This document shows positions 17,606-28,976 of a stretch of DNA of 64,000 bases, one piece after another (within the stretch, counting starts at the first letter, position 1; each line of letters opens with the position of its first letter). The stretch spans positions 51,141-115,140 of the forward strand of contig CANLDL010000006.1 in assembly GCA_947489425.1 (NCBI GenBank), read 5' to 3'. This stretch comes from an uncultured Pseudomonadales bacterium. Its GTDB lineage: Bacteria; Pseudomonadota; Gammaproteobacteria; Pseudomonadales; Cellvibrionaceae. Below the pieces are notes generated by a model. It did no database searches. It saw only the letters and a program-made list of their open reading frames with translations, and was not told the DNA's origin. The position numbers were made by a program, and so were the translations under genes.

Positions 17606-20338
17606 TTAAAGTTTACCGCAGCATTGTTTATATTTTTTTCCTGAACCACAAGGACAAGCTTCATTTCTACCGACTTTTTTCTCAGCTCGTACAAACTGCT
17701 CAACCTGCGGTTCTTGCTCATCACTACTTGTTTCACCCTCGTTCAGAAGCGAAGCCTGCGCATGCTCAAGCTTCATTGCTTGCTCCTGCTGTATGCGTCG
17801 TTCTTCTTCCATAGCCGCCATTTCTTCATCAGAAACAGGCTCAACACGTGCAAGTACTCGAATAGTTTCAGTTTTAATTGTCTCCAATAGCGATTGAAAC
17901 AATTCGAAAGATTCACGCTTATATTCTTGCTGAGGATTCTTTTGTGCATAACTACGCAAGCCAATACCTTGGCGCAAATGATCCATAGCAAGTAGATGCT
18001 CTTTCCATTGCATATCCAAGATTTGTAGCATCACTTGTTTTTCTATCTCAACCAATATCGGATCAAGGCGCTCGCTCTTTTTATCATACTCAGCTTGTAC
18101 AGCAGCAACTACCTTTTCTCTTAGCGATTCTTCATAAAGGCTTTCATCCTCTTTAAGCCAATTTTGTATACCAAGCTCAACACCGTATTCATTCGATAAA
18201 AATTGCTCTAAACCTGGAATATCCCATTGCTCTTCGATACTTTGAATAGGCACATAACCACCGACAATATCGGTAACAACGTCATGGCGTATATTGGTAA
18301 TAATATCTCGTATGGAATCTGCCTCTAATAGCTCATTTCGTTGCGTATAAACAACTTGGCGCTGATCATTGGCCACATTATCAAACTCTAATAATTGTTT
18401 ACGAATATCAAAGTTTCGGCCTTCCACCTTACGCTGTGCTTTTTCAATAGCGTTAGTTACCATTTTATGCTCAATCGCTTCACCTTTATCCATACCCAGC
18501 GATTTCATAAAAGAGCGAATGCGATCGGACATAAAAATACGCATTAAATTATCTTCCATAGAAAGATAAAAACGAGATAGACCTGGGTCACCTTGGCGAC
18601 CCGCACGCCCACGCAATTGATTATCAATACGACGAGACTCATGTCTCTCCGTACCTAAAATATGTAAGCCTCCAGCGTCCAGTACCTGCTGATGCCGCTT
18701 TTGCCAATCTTTCTTTATATTTTCGACCTCACTATCACTAGGGTTGTCTAACTCATCAAGCTCTGCCTCTAAATTCCCCCCCAAGACAATGTCAGTACCG
18801 CGTCCAGCCATATTGGTTGCAATAGTAACCGCCTTTGGCCGTCCTGCTTGCGCAATAATTTCGGCTTCCTTTTCATGAAATTTGGCATTCAATACCTTAT
18901 GAGCAATACCTTCTTTTTTTAGACGCTTGGATAACTCTTCAGAAGACTCGACCGATGCTGTACCTACAAGAATAGGAGCATTTTGTTGCTGATATTTAAC
19001 AATATCTTTAGCAATCGCATCGTACTTATCGTTAATTGATAAATAAATTAAATCGTTTAAGTCTTGACGAGCAACAGTATTATTTGTCGGTATAACAACA
19101 ACATCTAAGTTGTAAGTTTGACGAAACTCAAAAGCTTCTGTATCGGCAGTACCTGTCATACCTGACAGTTTTGGATATAGGCGAAAGTAGTTTTGGAAAG
19201 TAGTCGAGGCAAGTGTCTGAGATTCATTCTGAATAATCACATTTTCTTTAGCTTCTATTGCTTGATGCAGACCTTCAGACATTCTTCTGCCTGGCATTGA
19301 TCTACCAGTATGTTCATCAATCAGTAAAATTTCGCCATCTTGTACAAGGTAGTGCACGTCATTAACAAATAGGGCATGAGCACGTAATGCAGCATGTACA
19401 TGGTGTAGCAGATTTAAGTTTGTCGAAGCGTAAAGGCTATCATTGGCATCAAGCAGATTCATCTTCACGAGTATATCTTCAACTTTTTGATGTCCTTGTT
19501 CAGTTAATTCTACCTGACGTTGTTTTTCATCAATAGAATAGTCACCTTTTATTTCTGGAGCATCTTCACTCTTCTTAAAAGTTGTATCAACAATATGACC
19601 TTCTAATTTAGGGATCACCGTATTAATTTTAGTATAGAGCTCTGCATTATTTTCTACTTGCCCAGAAATAACCAGAGGAGTTCTGGCTTCATCAATTAAG
19701 ATTGAATCAACCTCATCAACTACAGCAAAAGATAGTTGTCGCTGTACCCGCTGCTCTTTGGAAAAAGCCATATTATCGCGCAGGTAATCGAAGCCGAATT
19801 CATTATTCGTACCGTAGGTTATATCAGCAGCGTAGGCCACCTGCTTATCTTCATTCTCTTGCATGCTTTGGATAATACCTACAGACATACCCAAGAATTC
19901 GAAAACAGGGCGCATCCAATTAGCATCGCGGCTAGCAAGATAATCGTTAACCGTAACAACATGTACATTGCCTACAAGCGCATTGAGATAAACAGGTAAT
20001 GTTGCAACTAAGGTTTTACCCTCACCTGTACGCATCTCAGCAATACGCCCTTCATGCAGTGTGATACCACCTATCATCTGCACATCAAAATGTCTCAAGC
20101 CCAAGGTACGTCGCGAGGACTCTCGTACACAAGCAAAGGCTTCTGGTAACAAGGAGTCTAAGGTCTCACCCGATTCTAAACGCTGCCTAAACTCTATGGT
20201 TTTTCCTTTAAGGTCATCATCACTTAGTTTTTCAATATCACTCTCTAGGGCATTAATCTGCTTAACTAATTTACCCATACGCTTCAATTCGCGCCCATTT
20301 TTTGAGCCAAAAATGCTCTTAAATACTTTATTTAACAT
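17606..20338 (-). CDS. secA: Preprotein translocase ATPase SecA
   Basis: The motor of the Sec export pathway, 910 residues. Walker A MRTGEGKT is at 102-109, the DEAD-type DEVD is near 209-212, and [20 protein letters not shown] and [10 protein letters not shown] (helicase motifs) follow. The C-terminus carries the zinc-binding SecB/ribosome interaction motif [15 protein letters not shown]. It lies downstream of the M23 factor and lpxC, the usual pseudomonad order. No SecM-like arrest peptide was seen upstream. Confidence 0.96.
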   Translation of the reverse strand: MLNKVFKSIFGSKNGRELKRMGKLVKQINALESDIEKLSDDDLKGKTIEFRQRLESGETLDSLLPEAFACVRESSRRTLGLRHFDVQMIGGITLHEGRIAEMRTGEGKTLVATLPVYLNALVGNVHVVTVNDYLASRDANWMRPVFEFLGMSVGIIQSMQENEDKQVAYAADITYGTNNEFGFDYLRDNMAFSKEQRVQRQLSFAVVDEVDSILIDEARTPLVISGQVENNAELYTKINTVIPKLEGHIVDTTFKKSEDAPEIKGDYSIDEKQRQVELTEQGHQKVEDILVKMNLLDANDSLYASTNLNLLHHVHAALRAHALFVNDVHYLVQDGEILLIDEHTGRSMPGRRMSEGLHQAIEAKENVIIQNESQTLASTTFQNYFRLYPKLSGMTGTADTEAFEFRQTYNLDVVVIPTNNTVARQDLNDLIYLSINDKYDAIAKDIVKYQQQNAPILVGTASVESSEELSKRLKKEGIAHKVLNAKFHEKEAEIIAQAGRPKAVTIATNMAGRGTDIVLGGNLEAELDELDNPSDSEVENIKKDWQKRHQQVLDAGGLHILGTERHESRRIDNQLRGRAGRQGDPGLSRFYLSMEDNLMRIFMSDRIRSFMKSLGMDKGEAIEHKMVTNAIEKAQRKVEGRNFDIRKQLLEFDNVANDQRQVVYTQRNELLEADSIRDIITNIRHDVVTDIVGGYVPIQSIEEQWDIPGLEQFLSNEYGVELGIQNWLKEDESLYEESLREKVVAAVQAEYDKKSERLDPILVEIEKQVMLQILDMQWKEHLLAMDHLRQGIGLRSYAQKNPQQEYKRESFELFQSLLETIKTETIRVLARVEPVSDEEMAAMEEERRIQQEQAMKLEHAQASLLNEGETSSDEQEPQVEQFVRAEKKVGRNEACPCGSGKKYKQCCGKL

Positions 20339-20493
20339 AGGAATCCAAATATATTTTATCTAGTACTATAGAATTTTTTAATGATTAATAGTTTACTATT
20401 CTATCTCTATCCACCTATTTGAAGGCGAATACCTGCTATTTCAATAACATAAAAATAGAATAATAAAGAAGGAGCTAATTGGAATAGGCTTTC

Positions 20494-21432
20494 TTAGCGA
20501 TGATTACGGTGAATATAGGAGGCAGGATCGACTGGGCGACCATATTTATAGACTTCAAAATGTACATGAGGACCAGTGGAGCGACCACTACTCCCCATCA
20601 AAGCGATAATTTGACCCTTTTTGACAACATCACCAACTTTAACAAGGTTTTTCTTATTGTGTGCATAACGTGTTTTAAACCCACTACCATGGTTAATTTC
20701 AACAAAGCCACCGTAGCCACTACGCTCGCCAGACTCAACCACCACACCAGCAGCAACAGCAATAATCTCAGAGCCTAACTTACCGGCAAAATCAACACCA
20801 CTGTGAAAGGAAATAACTGATGGGTTAAATGGGTCAGTACGACGCCCAAACCGTGAGGACATCCATCCCTTTAAGATTGGTCTACCTGCAATAAACACAT
20901 CATCTTGCAGCTTACGCTTTGCCATTAAGGCTTCTAGTGTTTCTAGTTGTTGCTCGCGATCCTCAATTTTTTGTACTAGCTGATCTACAGTCTGCATAAA
21001 GCTAGGCGGCTGATATGCCTGACCTAAAGTATCAGATTCTGGGCCACCCAAAGCAGGAGTTTGATTAAAATCAAACTCGCCACTATCAAGCTTCGCTATG
21101 CTTGTTAAACGCTCACCAAGAGCATCAAGACGCATAAGTCTTGCTTGCAACTCAGCCATACGTAAAGTAATCGCGCTAAATTGTTGATCGGCATTAGTAC
21201 GTGCGTCATTAATTTCTTGCTGTTGGTCCGATAAGTTTTCAGACCATTTTTGAGCTGTTTCTGCTGTTAGTACATCAACGCTAGGGGTTTGCACTGTTAA
21301 TTTATGCCCAAGATAAGTGCCAATCCCAAGGGGAATCCCCAATAAGCAAATAGACAATATCGCACGGGTCCAACCACCCACTGTCAGATGGCGCATACGT
21401 TTATCGTTTTTGCTTATAAGTATTACTTTCAT
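20494..21432 (-). CDS. M23 family metallopeptidase, membrane-anchored
   Basis: A 312-residue inner-membrane-anchored LytM-type protein. An N-terminal hydrophobic segment (about 22-42) is followed by a coiled-coil region (about 60-115 and 145-175) and a C-terminal M23 domain. The zinc ligands are intact (His210 and Asp214 in HSGVDFAG, His291 in GPHVHFEV, plus His258 in RYAH), so it is probably an active endopeptidase rather than an EnvC/NlpD-type activator. Pseudomonads carry a homologue at this lpxC-secA position. A role in cell-wall cleavage during growth or division is inferred. Confidence 0.85.
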   Translation of the reverse strand: MKVILISKNDKRMRHLTVGGWTRAILSICLLGIPLGIGTYLGHKLTVQTPSVDVLTAETAQKWSENLSDQQQEINDARTNADQQFSAITLRMAELQARLMRLDALGERLTSIAKLDSGEFDFNQTPALGGPESDTLGQAYQPPSFMQTVDQLVQKIEDREQQLETLEALMAKRKLQDDVFIAGRPILKGWMSSRFGRRTDPFNPSVISFHSGVDFAGKLGSEIIAVAAGVVVESGERSGYGGFVEINHGSGFKTRYAHNKKNLVKVGDVVKKGQIIALMGSSGRSTGPHVHFEVYKYGRPVDPASYIHRNHR

Positions 21433-21641
21433 AAATTACTAATATTAACTGTGAGCTATTTGCCCTACATTATGGCTTTGGTAGGTATTCCAATAGCACC
21501 TAATCATATAAACGACACTATAATGCCTACGAAAAATTAATCAACCTATATAAAATATGGACTAAAAACAAGGAATTACAAGTTAGTGCTCATATTATTT
21601 TTATGATTTTGCTAACAACCCTATAAATCAAGCATTTAAAA

Positions 21642-21673
21642 CCAAAAAGCCAGCTAATTAGCTGGCTTTTTGG
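21642..21673 (-). terminator. Terminator after lpxC
   Basis: A long perfect palindrome AAAAAGCCAGCTAATT / AGCTGGCTTTTT ends in T runs on both strands and sits 13 nt after the lpxC stop. It would end the ftsZ-lpxC transcript before the M23 gene. Confidence 0.85.
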
Positions 21674-21685
21674 TAAAAATAGGGT

Positions 21686-22597
21686 CTATAAAGCCATAGA
21701 TAATTTTCCATAGGAAATAGGCGCTTTAGCTTCATCTTCAAAGGTAACCATTTCCCAAGCATCTGTTTGAGAAATGAGCTGCCTTAAAGATTTATTGTTT
21801 AAAGCATGACCCGATTTATGAGCACAAAATTCGCCAATAAGGCTATTACCTAACAAATATAAGTCACCAATGGCATCAAGCATTTTATGTTTGACGAATT
21901 CATCTTCGTAACGAAGACCATCTTCATTCAAAATACGGTATTCATCAACAACGATTGCATTATCCATGCTACCGCCTTTTGCTAAGCCTTTAGAGCGCAA
22001 ATACTCAATTTCATGCATGAAACCAAAAGTTCTTGCACGACTCACTTCTTTTACAAATGAGGTACTGGAGAAATCAATAGAAGATTCTAATGCACGATCT
22101 CTAAATACTGGATGATCAAAATCAATACTAAAACTAACCTTAAAGCCCTCAAACGGCTTAAAACTTGCTACTTTTTCACCATCTTTTACGGTTACATCTT
22201 TTTTAATACGAATAAATTTTTTAGCAGCTGCTTGTTCACGAATACCTGCAGATTGTATAAGAAACACAAATGGGCCAGCACTGCCGTCCATAATGGGTAC
22301 TTCCGGAGCAGTTACGTCAATAATGGCATTATCAATACCAAGGCCAGCCATTGCAGATAGCAAGTGCTCAACCGTAGAGACTTTTGCATCGCCATTCATT
22401 AGAGATGTTGACAAAGTTGTCTCACCAACATTTTCTGCCTTAGCAGGAATCTCAACGATAGGATCAAGGTCGGTACGCCTGAAGACAATACCGTAGTCTT
22501 CAGGAGCAGGCTTCAAAGTTAAATATACTTTTTCACCCGTATGAAGACCAACACCTGTTGCCTTAATCTCATTTTTTAACGTGCGTTGACGTATCAT
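21686..22597 (-). CDS. lpxC: UDP-3-O-acyl-N-acetylglucosamine deacetylase
   Basis: The committed zinc-dependent step of lipid A synthesis. Zinc ligands are recognisable in [12 protein letters not shown] and [11 protein letters not shown] (His and Asp). I start at the ATG at 22597 (303 residues, [15 protein letters not shown]), with AGAGG about 10 nt upstream; the frame continues 14 codons further upstream but that extension is not conserved. A 583-bp spacer with hairpins separates it from ftsZ. Confidence 0.94.
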   Translation of the reverse strand: MIRQRTLKNEIKATGVGLHTGEKVYLTLKPAPEDYGIVFRRTDLDPIVEIPAKAENVGETTLSTSLMNGDAKVSTVEHLLSAMAGLGIDNAIIDVTAPEVPIMDGSAGPFVFLIQSAGIREQAAAKKFIRIKKDVTVKDGEKVASFKPFEGFKVSFSIDFDHPVFRDRALESSIDFSSTSFVKEVSRARTFGFMHEIEYLRSKGLAKGGSMDNAIVVDEYRILNEDGLRYEDEFVKHKMLDAIGDLYLLGNSLIGEFCAHKSGHALNNKSLRQLISQTDAWEMVTFEDEAKAPISYGKLSMAL

Positions 22598-22649
22598 CGC
22601 AAAAATACCTCTAATTAACTTTTCATTGATCACATACAAATAGACCAGT

Positions 22650-22667
22650 GTTATCTAGCAAGATAAC
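22650..22667. repeat. Inverted repeat upstream of lpxC
   Basis: GTTATCT and AGATAAC form a perfect 7-bp inverted repeat around AGCA, about 53 nt upstream of the lpxC ATG. It lacks a T run, so it could be a protein-binding site or a leader hairpin rather than a terminator. Confidence 0.4.
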
Positions 22668-22877
22668 GTCTATGAGTAATATTTAACTACTTTAAAATAC
22701 AGTCAGCATCAGTGCTATAAACCTATCCAAAAACGACAACTACTAATCTTTTGAACATTTTTACTGGAATTAACGAGAAATGATCTATCTTTATAGAAAG
22801 GAGTTAATACTATTTTAGCATATTTCTATTATAAGTCAGTGTTCTCAATGGTTATTTATCAATAAATGTGCATTATT

Positions 22878-22925
22878 TCACCATTTCCAAGTATGGTGAT
22901 GTAAGCAAGGGGGACTTACACCACC
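22878..22925 (-). promoter_or_regulatory. Overlapping alternative hairpins between ftsZ and lpxC
   Basis: Stem A pairs 22895-22905 with 22915-22925 (11 bp; fully paired on the minus-strand RNA using one G-U). Stem B pairs 22878-22884 with 22893-22899 (7 bp perfect). They share 22895-22899 and so cannot form together. Neither has a T run. The function is not known. Confidence 0.4.
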
Positions 22926-23180
22926 TATCAATCAAAATAGGACAAACAAATTCCATAATAGTTCATAAGAAAAATAAAATGCTAATCGGCTTATTTCAAG
23001 GCTATAAATACGACCTTTTCAATAGCTACTCGTATAGCCACTAAGCTAACTATCACTAGCAGAACTAAGAGTACACGCTCAGCAATCCTCAAAAACAATT
23101 ATTTTATTGTATAAGCTCTATTCAAAAACAAAATAACACACTACTTAATAATCATTGATTACACTAACTCAAAATATTGC

Positions 23181-24344
23181 TTAATCTGCCTGATTGCGTA
23201 AAAAGGCAGGAATATCAAGATATTCAAAGTCATTTTCACCTTGGGCCTTTGCCACAGGTGCTGGAGCAGAAGCACCAACAGCCTTACGTTTGACCGTTGG
23301 AATATCTAGATCAACATAATCTGTTGGCAGTGGCTTGCGTGTATTATTAACAACAACACGGGCTTCAGGGGCACGCTTTTCTCCAGCCGCACCTTGAAGA
23401 CCAGTAGCAACAACAGTTACACGTAGCTCATCGCTTAGCTCAGGATCAATAACTGTACCGACAACAACCGTTGCGTCTTGTGAGGCGAAGTCTTCGATAG
23501 TCTCACCCACCTCATTAAAGTCACCCAATGACAGATCTAAACCTGCAGTAATATTTACCAAGATGCCACGAGCACCCTGTAAATTCACTCCCTCCAATAG
23601 TGGGCTGCGAATAGCAGCTTCAGCTGCTTCGCGTGCACGGTTTTCCCCGCTCGCATTACCGCTACCCATCATAGCCATACCCATTTCAGACATCACGGTT
23701 CGCACATCTGCAAAGTCGACGTTAATCATGCCAGGTCGAATAATCAAATCCGCGATACCTTGAACTGCACCCAGTAAAACATCATTAGCGGCTTTAAAAG
23801 CCTCGATTAAACTAGCGCTAGAGCCTAATACTGCGAGTAGGCGTTCGTTAGGAATAGTAATTAATGAGTCAACTTGTTGTTGTAGCTGGTGAATACCTTC
23901 ATCAGCGATTTGCATACGCTTACGGCCCTCAAATGGGAATGGCTTAGTCACTACAGCCACGGTTAAAATACCCATATCCCGAGCCACTTCTGCAACAACA
24001 GGTGCAGCACCAGTACCGGTACCACCACCCATACCGGCGGTAATAAAGACCATGTCGGCACCTTCTAAGATCTCGGCGATACGCTCCCGATCTTCCATAG
24101 CAGATTGACGGCCAATCTCTGGGTTAGCGCCAGCACCCAAACCTTTTGTCATGCCGCCACCTAACTGAAGTGCAACGCGTGCATCGACATCACGCAATGC
24201 TTGTGCATCGGTATTTGCACAAATGAACTCTACGCCATCGACATCGCAATCCATCATATGGCGAACAGCGTTACCTCCGCCTCCACCAACACCGATGACT
24301 TTGATGACAGCACTTTGTGGTACATTATCAACTAATTCAAACAT
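23181..24344 (-). CDS. ftsZ: Cell division GTPase FtsZ
   Basis: The tubulin-like protein that forms the division ring. The 387-residue product has the GTP-binding signature [10 protein letters not shown], the early [10 protein letters not shown] motif, the T7 loop region [11 protein letters not shown] and a C-terminal conserved peptide [16 protein letters not shown] that docks FtsA and ZipA. Last division gene of the dcw cluster, 53 nt after ftsA. Confidence 0.97.
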   Translation of the reverse strand: MFELVDNVPQSAVIKVIGVGGGGGNAVRHMMDCDVDGVEFICANTDAQALRDVDARVALQLGGGMTKGLGAGANPEIGRQSAMEDRERIAEILEGADMVFITAGMGGGTGTGAAPVVAEVARDMGILTVAVVTKPFPFEGRKRMQIADEGIHQLQQQVDSLITIPNERLLAVLGSSASLIEAFKAANDVLLGAVQGIADLIIRPGMINVDFADVRTVMSEMGMAMMGSGNASGENRAREAAEAAIRSPLLEGVNLQGARGILVNITAGLDLSLGDFNEVGETIEDFASQDATVVVGTVIDPELSDELRVTVVATGLQGAAGEKRAPEARVVVNNTRKPLPTDYVDLDIPTVKRKAVGASAPAPVAKAQGENDFEYLDIPAFLRNQAD

Positions 24345-24397
24345 AAGACTCCCCTCTTTATTAAATTTTTAACTTGCTAAATGATATATTTAAAAAA

Positions 24398-25630
24398 TTA
24401 ACCGCCACCTTGAAACCAGCGTTTAATTTTTGTGAAAAAACTTTCTTCATTCTCAAACCGAGTAACCCCGGCACTCACTTTTGGCTGTTGCCTTAAACTG
24501 TGCTGCAATAAACCCACACCTGTTGAATAAATAGGGTTAGCGACGATATCGGCTAAACCTTTTACATTTTGCGGAAACCCCAAGCGCACAGGCATGTGAA
24601 AAATCTCTTCGGCAAGCTCTATAACACCTTCCATCTTAGATGTACCACCGGTTAAAACGATGCCTGCAGCTACTAAATCCTCATAGCCACTGCGCCTAAG
24701 CTCCGCCTGAATTAAGGTGAATAACTCGTCATAACGCGGCTCGACTACTTCGGCTAATGCTTGGCGCGATAAAGCTCGTGCAGGACGATCACCCACACTA
24801 GGCACTTGAATGGTTTCGTCAGCACCCGTTAGTTTTGCAAGCGCACAGGCATATTTAATTTTAATATCCTCGGCATGCATAGTTGGTGTGCGCAAAGCCA
24901 TAGCAATATCGTTAGTTACCTGATCACCGGCTATAGGAATAACACCGGTATGGCGAATCGAGCCCTCGGTAAAAATAGCAATATCAGTGGTGCCACCACC
25001 TATATCTACCATGCAAACACCCAGTTCGCGTTCGTCATCTGTCAGTACAGAGTAACTAGAAGCCAATTGCTCTAAAATAATGTCCTCGACTTCTAAGCCG
25101 CATCGGCGAATACATTTCTCAATATTTTGTGCTGCATTAGCAGCGCAGGTAATTAAGTGTACTTTTGCTTCCAAACGTACACCCGACATCCCTAATGGCT
25201 CTTTAATGCCCTCTTGGCTATTAATCAGATATTCCTGCGGTAAAATGTGTAGCACTTGCTGGTCTGCCGGAATAGCAACCGCCTGAGCAGCATCAATAAC
25301 ACGATCTACATCTTGCGTAGTCACCTCGCGCTCTTTAATAGCAACAATGCCGTGGGAATTCATACTATTAATATGATTTCCCGCAATGCCTGCATAAACC
25401 GAATGAATTTCACACCCAGCCATTAGCTCTGCTTCTTCGATAGCACGCTGAATTGATTGCACTGTTGACTCAATATTGACAACCACACCTTTTTTTAGGC
25501 CTGTTGATTTGTGTGAGCCAATACCAATGATTTCCAGCTCTCCGCTGCTATTAATTTCACCCACAATAGCAACAACTTTAGAAGTACCTATATCTAGGCC
25601 GACTACAATATTATTATTTTCGCTTGCCAT
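24398..25630 (-). CDS. ftsA: Cell division protein FtsA
   Basis: An actin-like ATPase that tethers FtsZ to the membrane. It starts at the ATG at 25630 with GGAG 6 nt upstream (410 residues); a TTG four codons earlier is less likely. The phosphate-1 motif VVGLDIGTSKV, phosphate-2 CMVDIGGGTTDIAIF and adenosine motif VLTGGTSKMEG are present. The C-terminus ends in a short amphipathic helix KIKRWFQGGG, the expected membrane anchor. Confidence 0.95.
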   Translation of the reverse strand: MASENNNIVVGLDIGTSKVVAIVGEINSSGELEIIGIGSHKSTGLKKGVVVNIESTVQSIQRAIEEAELMAGCEIHSVYAGIAGNHINSMNSHGIVAIKEREVTTQDVDRVIDAAQAVAIPADQQVLHILPQEYLINSQEGIKEPLGMSGVRLEAKVHLITCAANAAQNIEKCIRRCGLEVEDIILEQLASSYSVLTDDERELGVCMVDIGGGTTDIAIFTEGSIRHTGVIPIAGDQVTNDIAMALRTPTMHAEDIKIKYACALAKLTGADETIQVPSVGDRPARALSRQALAEVVEPRYDELFTLIQAELRRSGYEDLVAAGIVLTGGTSKMEGVIELAEEIFHMPVRLGFPQNVKGLADIVANPIYSTGVGLLQHSLRQQPKVSAGVTRFENEESFFTKIKRWFQGGG

Positions 25631-25683
25631 ATTAGTCTCCAAGCCTAATAAACATTGCTACATATTGATTCATTAACTGCACT

Positions 25684-26565
25684 TTAAATTTTTTGTTCAT
25701 TTAATCTCTTCATCTCTTCTATGCTGACGGTTTCACTACGTAAGCTATCGTCACCGTTCTCTATCCACTTAACTGACAATCCATTTTCGTAACGTAAGTC
25801 AATCCGATCTACCTCACTACTCAACAATATTGCTTTTTGCTCTAACGCAAGTAACAGGCGTTGTATTTTTTGATTAATATCTGCTCTACCCAGTAATAAA
25901 ACCCAACCATTACTTAATTCAGCACCCCAGATACCCACCTTGTTTTTTTCTAATACCGAAACCGTTAATTCATGTTTATTTAATGCTTCTGATAAAAATT
26001 GATATTTTTTCATCAGCAAATGGGCTTCATCCTCGCCTCCACGTAATATAGGTAAGTCACTACTCAACAAACCTTTATCTGTAAGGATCAAATCACCTCT
26101 ATAATTTACAAAACCTCTATCATCCCAACGAGCAATCGCACGCTGCTCTTCAATCGTAATATGTAAAATATTTGGCCACTCTCTTTTAAGCGCGACATTA
26201 TCAATCCATGGCTCAGCTAGTAGGCTCTTACGCATAGCTGATAGGTTTTCTTTAATAAAACTACGTTTTACGTACTCTTCAATCAGCGTCTCTACCGAGC
26301 CTTTAGTTAAATGTTCAAAATCTCCTTGAACAATAACTGAACTTATTGGTCGTTCTAAAAAGTTATTGACTAAAGAAGTACCGTAGTATCCCGTGACGCC
26401 TACTATAAAAGCACATACTGAAGTCACTAATACGTACCTGATAGTTCTAAAAAAACCTTTAAAAGAAACTTTCTTTTTCTCAGTACTTTTTTTGGCATTA
26501 GTTCTAATATTCTTGGTATTAGTTACCTTCTTCGCCTTTTTCTTTACGTTACCTTTTTCAATCAT
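25684..26565 (-). CDS. ftsQ: Cell division protein FtsQ
   Basis: A bitopic division protein of 293 residues. A long Lys-rich cytoplasmic tail (1-35) precedes one membrane segment (about 42-65), a POTRA domain beginning ISSVIVQGDFEHL, and the FtsQ beta domain with WPNILHITIEEQRAIARW. It scaffolds FtsB/FtsL in the divisome. Position between ddlB and ftsA is canonical, with a 9-nt gap after ddlB. Confidence 0.92.
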   Translation of the reverse strand: MIEKGNVKKKAKKVTNTKNIRTNAKKSTEKKKVSFKGFFRTIRYVLVTSVCAFIVGVTGYYGTSLVNNFLERPISSVIVQGDFEHLTKGSVETLIEEYVKRSFIKENLSAMRKSLLAEPWIDNVALKREWPNILHITIEEQRAIARWDDRGFVNYRGDLILTDKGLLSSDLPILRGGEDEAHLLMKKYQFLSEALNKHELTVSVLEKNKVGIWGAELSNGWVLLLGRADINQKIQRLLLALEQKAILLSSEVDRIDLRYENGLSVKWIENGDDSLRSETVSIEEMKRLNEQKI

Positions 26566-26574
26566 AACTGCGCA

Positions 26575-27507
26575 TTACTTAGAAACAGTTGCCGAAATTA
26601 AAATTTTCGCCACAAGCTCATCAAATAAATATCCAGCCGCTTTAGCAGCCATTGGCACTAAGCTATGGCTCGTCATACCTGGCACTGTATTAACTTCTAA
26701 CACTTTAAAATTTTCATCATTATCCATCATAAGATCGACTCGCCCCCATCCACTGCAGCCTAAACTATCAAAGGCCCAACGCGATAAATCTCTAATCTCA
26801 CTCTCTTTACTACTCGACAAACCACAAGGGCAAATATAACGCGTATCGTCTGAAAGATATTTAGCTTCATAGTCATAAAAAATATTATCTGTTTCCAATT
26901 TAATGGCTGGCAGTACTTCGTCATTTAAAATACCAACGGTATATTCAGCACCTTTTAATAATTCCTCTGCAAATACAGCCTGATCATACTCACTTGCCTG
27001 CTCGAAAGCTTTTTGTAATTCTGCGGCGCTCTGCACTATAGCCATACCAATACTTGAGCCTTCATTAGCCGGTTTCACTATCGCGCTGCCGCCTAAGCTC
27101 TCTAGTACTTTTTCAAAGTCATGCCCTGCCGCTAGCTGTTTAAACCTGGGGGTGGGCAAATTAATCCCCTGCCAAATTCGTTTAGAAAACAACTTATTCA
27201 TAGCAACGACAGAAGCTTGCACTGCACTACCTGTATAAGGAATATCCATCATCTCTAACAAAGATTGCAGCCTACCGTCTTCACCTATGCCGCCATGTAA
27301 TGCAATAAAGGCCAAATCAATATTCGCTGCCGTTATTGTCTCTATAACATTCTCGCCAACTTCTACATCAACAACATTTACTCCTAAACGGGTACAAGCA
27401 TCGATGATCGCACGACCACTCTCTAGAGAAACTTCTCGCTCAGCGGAAACGCCCCCATACAAAACACCCAGTCGGCCAATTTTTTTAGAATCTAGTTTTT
27501 TCATCAT
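26575..27507 (-). CDS. ddlB: D-alanine--D-alanine ligase
   Basis: An ATP-grasp enzyme that makes the D-Ala-D-Ala dipeptide for MurF. The 310-residue protein has GGVSAEREVSLESG at the N-terminus, FIALHGGIGEDGRLQ, VKPANEGSSIGM and the C-terminal LEVNTVPGMTSHSLVP. Size and place between murC and ftsQ fit DdlB. Two ATGs in a row at the start leave a one-codon ambiguity. Confidence 0.94.
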   Translation of the reverse strand: MMKKLDSKKIGRLGVLYGGVSAEREVSLESGRAIIDACTRLGVNVVDVEVGENVIETITAANIDLAFIALHGGIGEDGRLQSLLEMMDIPYTGSAVQASVVAMNKLFSKRIWQGINLPTPRFKQLAAGHDFEKVLESLGGSAIVKPANEGSSIGMAIVQSAAELQKAFEQASEYDQAVFAEELLKGAEYTVGILNDEVLPAIKLETDNIFYDYEAKYLSDDTRYICPCGLSSSKESEIRDLSRWAFDSLGCSGWGRVDLMMDNDENFKVLEVNTVPGMTSHSLVPMAAKAAGYLFDELVAKILISATVSK

Positions 27508-27527
27508 CTAAGTAGACCCAAAACAAG

Positions 27528-28976
27528 TTAACTTAATTTTCTTTTTGCTAGTGTGGCAGCCAGACTACCCACATTACCTGCACCTTGAGTAATAACAATG
27601 TCACCTGGCTTTACAATATCTTTAATGACTGCTGGCACACCATCAACTCCCTCAACAAAAATCGGATCGATTTGTCCTCGAGTCCGAATACTACGGCTTA
27701 AGTGCCGACTGTCTGCACCGGCTATCGGTTCTTCACCTGCCGAATAAACATCGAGTAAAATCAACACATCAACACGAGACAAAACATCGACGAAATCTTC
27801 ATATAAATCTCGTGTACGCGTATAACGATGCGGTTGATAAATCATCACCAACCTTCGCTCACTCCAGCCATCTCGTACTGCTTGAATAGTTGCCTCTACC
27901 TCACGCGGGTGGTGCCCATAGTCATCTACCAACATTGCCTCACCCGTTGAATCTTCAGCAACAACAGGATAATCACCATAAATTTGGAAACGCCGACCAA
28001 CACCCTGAAAGTTTTCCAGACCTTGTTGGATAGCATCAACACCGACGCCTTCATCAACTGCAACTGCAATAGCCGCCAAAGAATTCAATACGTTATGTTT
28101 ACCAGGCATACTCAACGCAATAGGTAGTTGATCAATATTTAATTTTTCTTTTAATAGCTTTCCTTTAGCAACAAATTGTGTGTAATTTTCCTTTTGAGCA
28201 ACACTTTCGGCAATATAATCATTACTCTCATCAAAACCATAAGTAATCACTGGGCGCGAAATTTCTGGCAGCAATTCTTGAATGATGGGGTCGTCCCCAC
28301 AAGCAACCAGTAGTCCATAAAATGGTAAATTTTGAATGAACTCAATAAAAGTTTTTTTCAAACGAGAAAAGTCACCTTCGTAAGTTTCCATATGATCCAT
28401 ATCGATATTAGTAATGATCGAGACCATAGGCTGAAGATGTAAAAAAGAGGCATCGCTCTCATCGGCTTCTGCCACTAAATAATGGCTAGTACCCAACTTT
28501 GCATGGCTTCCTGCACTATGCACAAGCCCACCTATAACAAAGGTAGGGTCGAGATCTGCAGCAGCTAAAATAGAAGTAATTAAACTCGTTGTCGTCGTTT
28601 TACCATGAGTACCTGCAACTGCAATACCGTGGCGATAGCGCATTAACTCAGCTAGCATTTCAGCTCTACGTACGATAGGAATACGGTTTTCGCGTGCACT
28701 CACCATCTCTGGATTAGACTCATCAACAGCCGTTGAGTTTACAATGACATCGGCCCCTTCTATATTTTCAGCTCTATGCCCAATATAGATATCAGCACCC
28801 ATATTTTTTAGTCTATTGGTCACTGCGGATTCTCGCAGATCAGATCCAGAAATATTATAAGCCTGATTCAATAAAACCTCGGCAATGCCACTCATTCCTG
28901 CGCCACCAATACCTATAAAATGTATACGTTTAATTCTGCGCATTTCCGGTACACAAAAAGCTGCATTAGTTTGCAT
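27528..28976 (-). CDS. murC: UDP-N-acetylmuramate--L-alanine ligase
   Basis: Adds the first amino acid of the stem peptide. The ATP-binding motif [12 protein letters not shown] and the N-terminal Rossmann [17 protein letters not shown] are present. The frame could start at 29048, but that would overlap murG by 83 nt and add non-conserved residues. The ATG at 28976 gives 482 residues (usual size) and an 11-nt overlap with murG. Confidence 0.94.
   Translation of the reverse strand: MQTNAAFCVPEMRRIKRIHFIGIGGAGMSGIAEVLLNQAYNISGSDLRESAVTNRLKNMGADIYIGHRAENIEGADVIVNSTAVDESNPEMVSARENRIPIVRRAEMLAELMRYRHGIAVAGTHGKTTTTSLITSILAAADLDPTFVIGGLVHSAGSHAKLGTSHYLVAEADESDASFLHLQPMVSIITNIDMDHMETYEGDFSRLKKTFIEFIQNLPFYGLLVACGDDPIIQELLPEISRPVITYGFDESNDYIAESVAQKENYTQFVAKGKLLKEKLNIDQLPIALSMPGKHNVLNSLAAIAVAVDEGVGVDAIQQGLENFQGVGRRFQIYGDYPVVAEDSTGEAMLVDDYGHHPREVEATIQAVRDGWSERRLVMIYQPHRYTRTRDLYEDFVDVLSRVDVLILLDVYSAGEEPIAGADSRHLSRSIRTRGQIDPIFVEGVDGVPAVIKDIVKPGDIVITQGAGNVGSLAATLAKRKLS

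Larger units (their letters stand above)
22598..23180. other. ftsZ-lpxC intergenic region
   Basis: An AT-rich 583-bp spacer, long for this cluster. It holds an inverted repeat near lpxC (22650-22667) and two overlapping hairpins at 22878-22925. No convincing coding frame or rho-independent terminator was seen. An lpxC promoter is expected here; CTGACT-16 nt-TAAAAT on the minus strand around 22810-22840 is one weak candidate. Confidence 0.5.
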
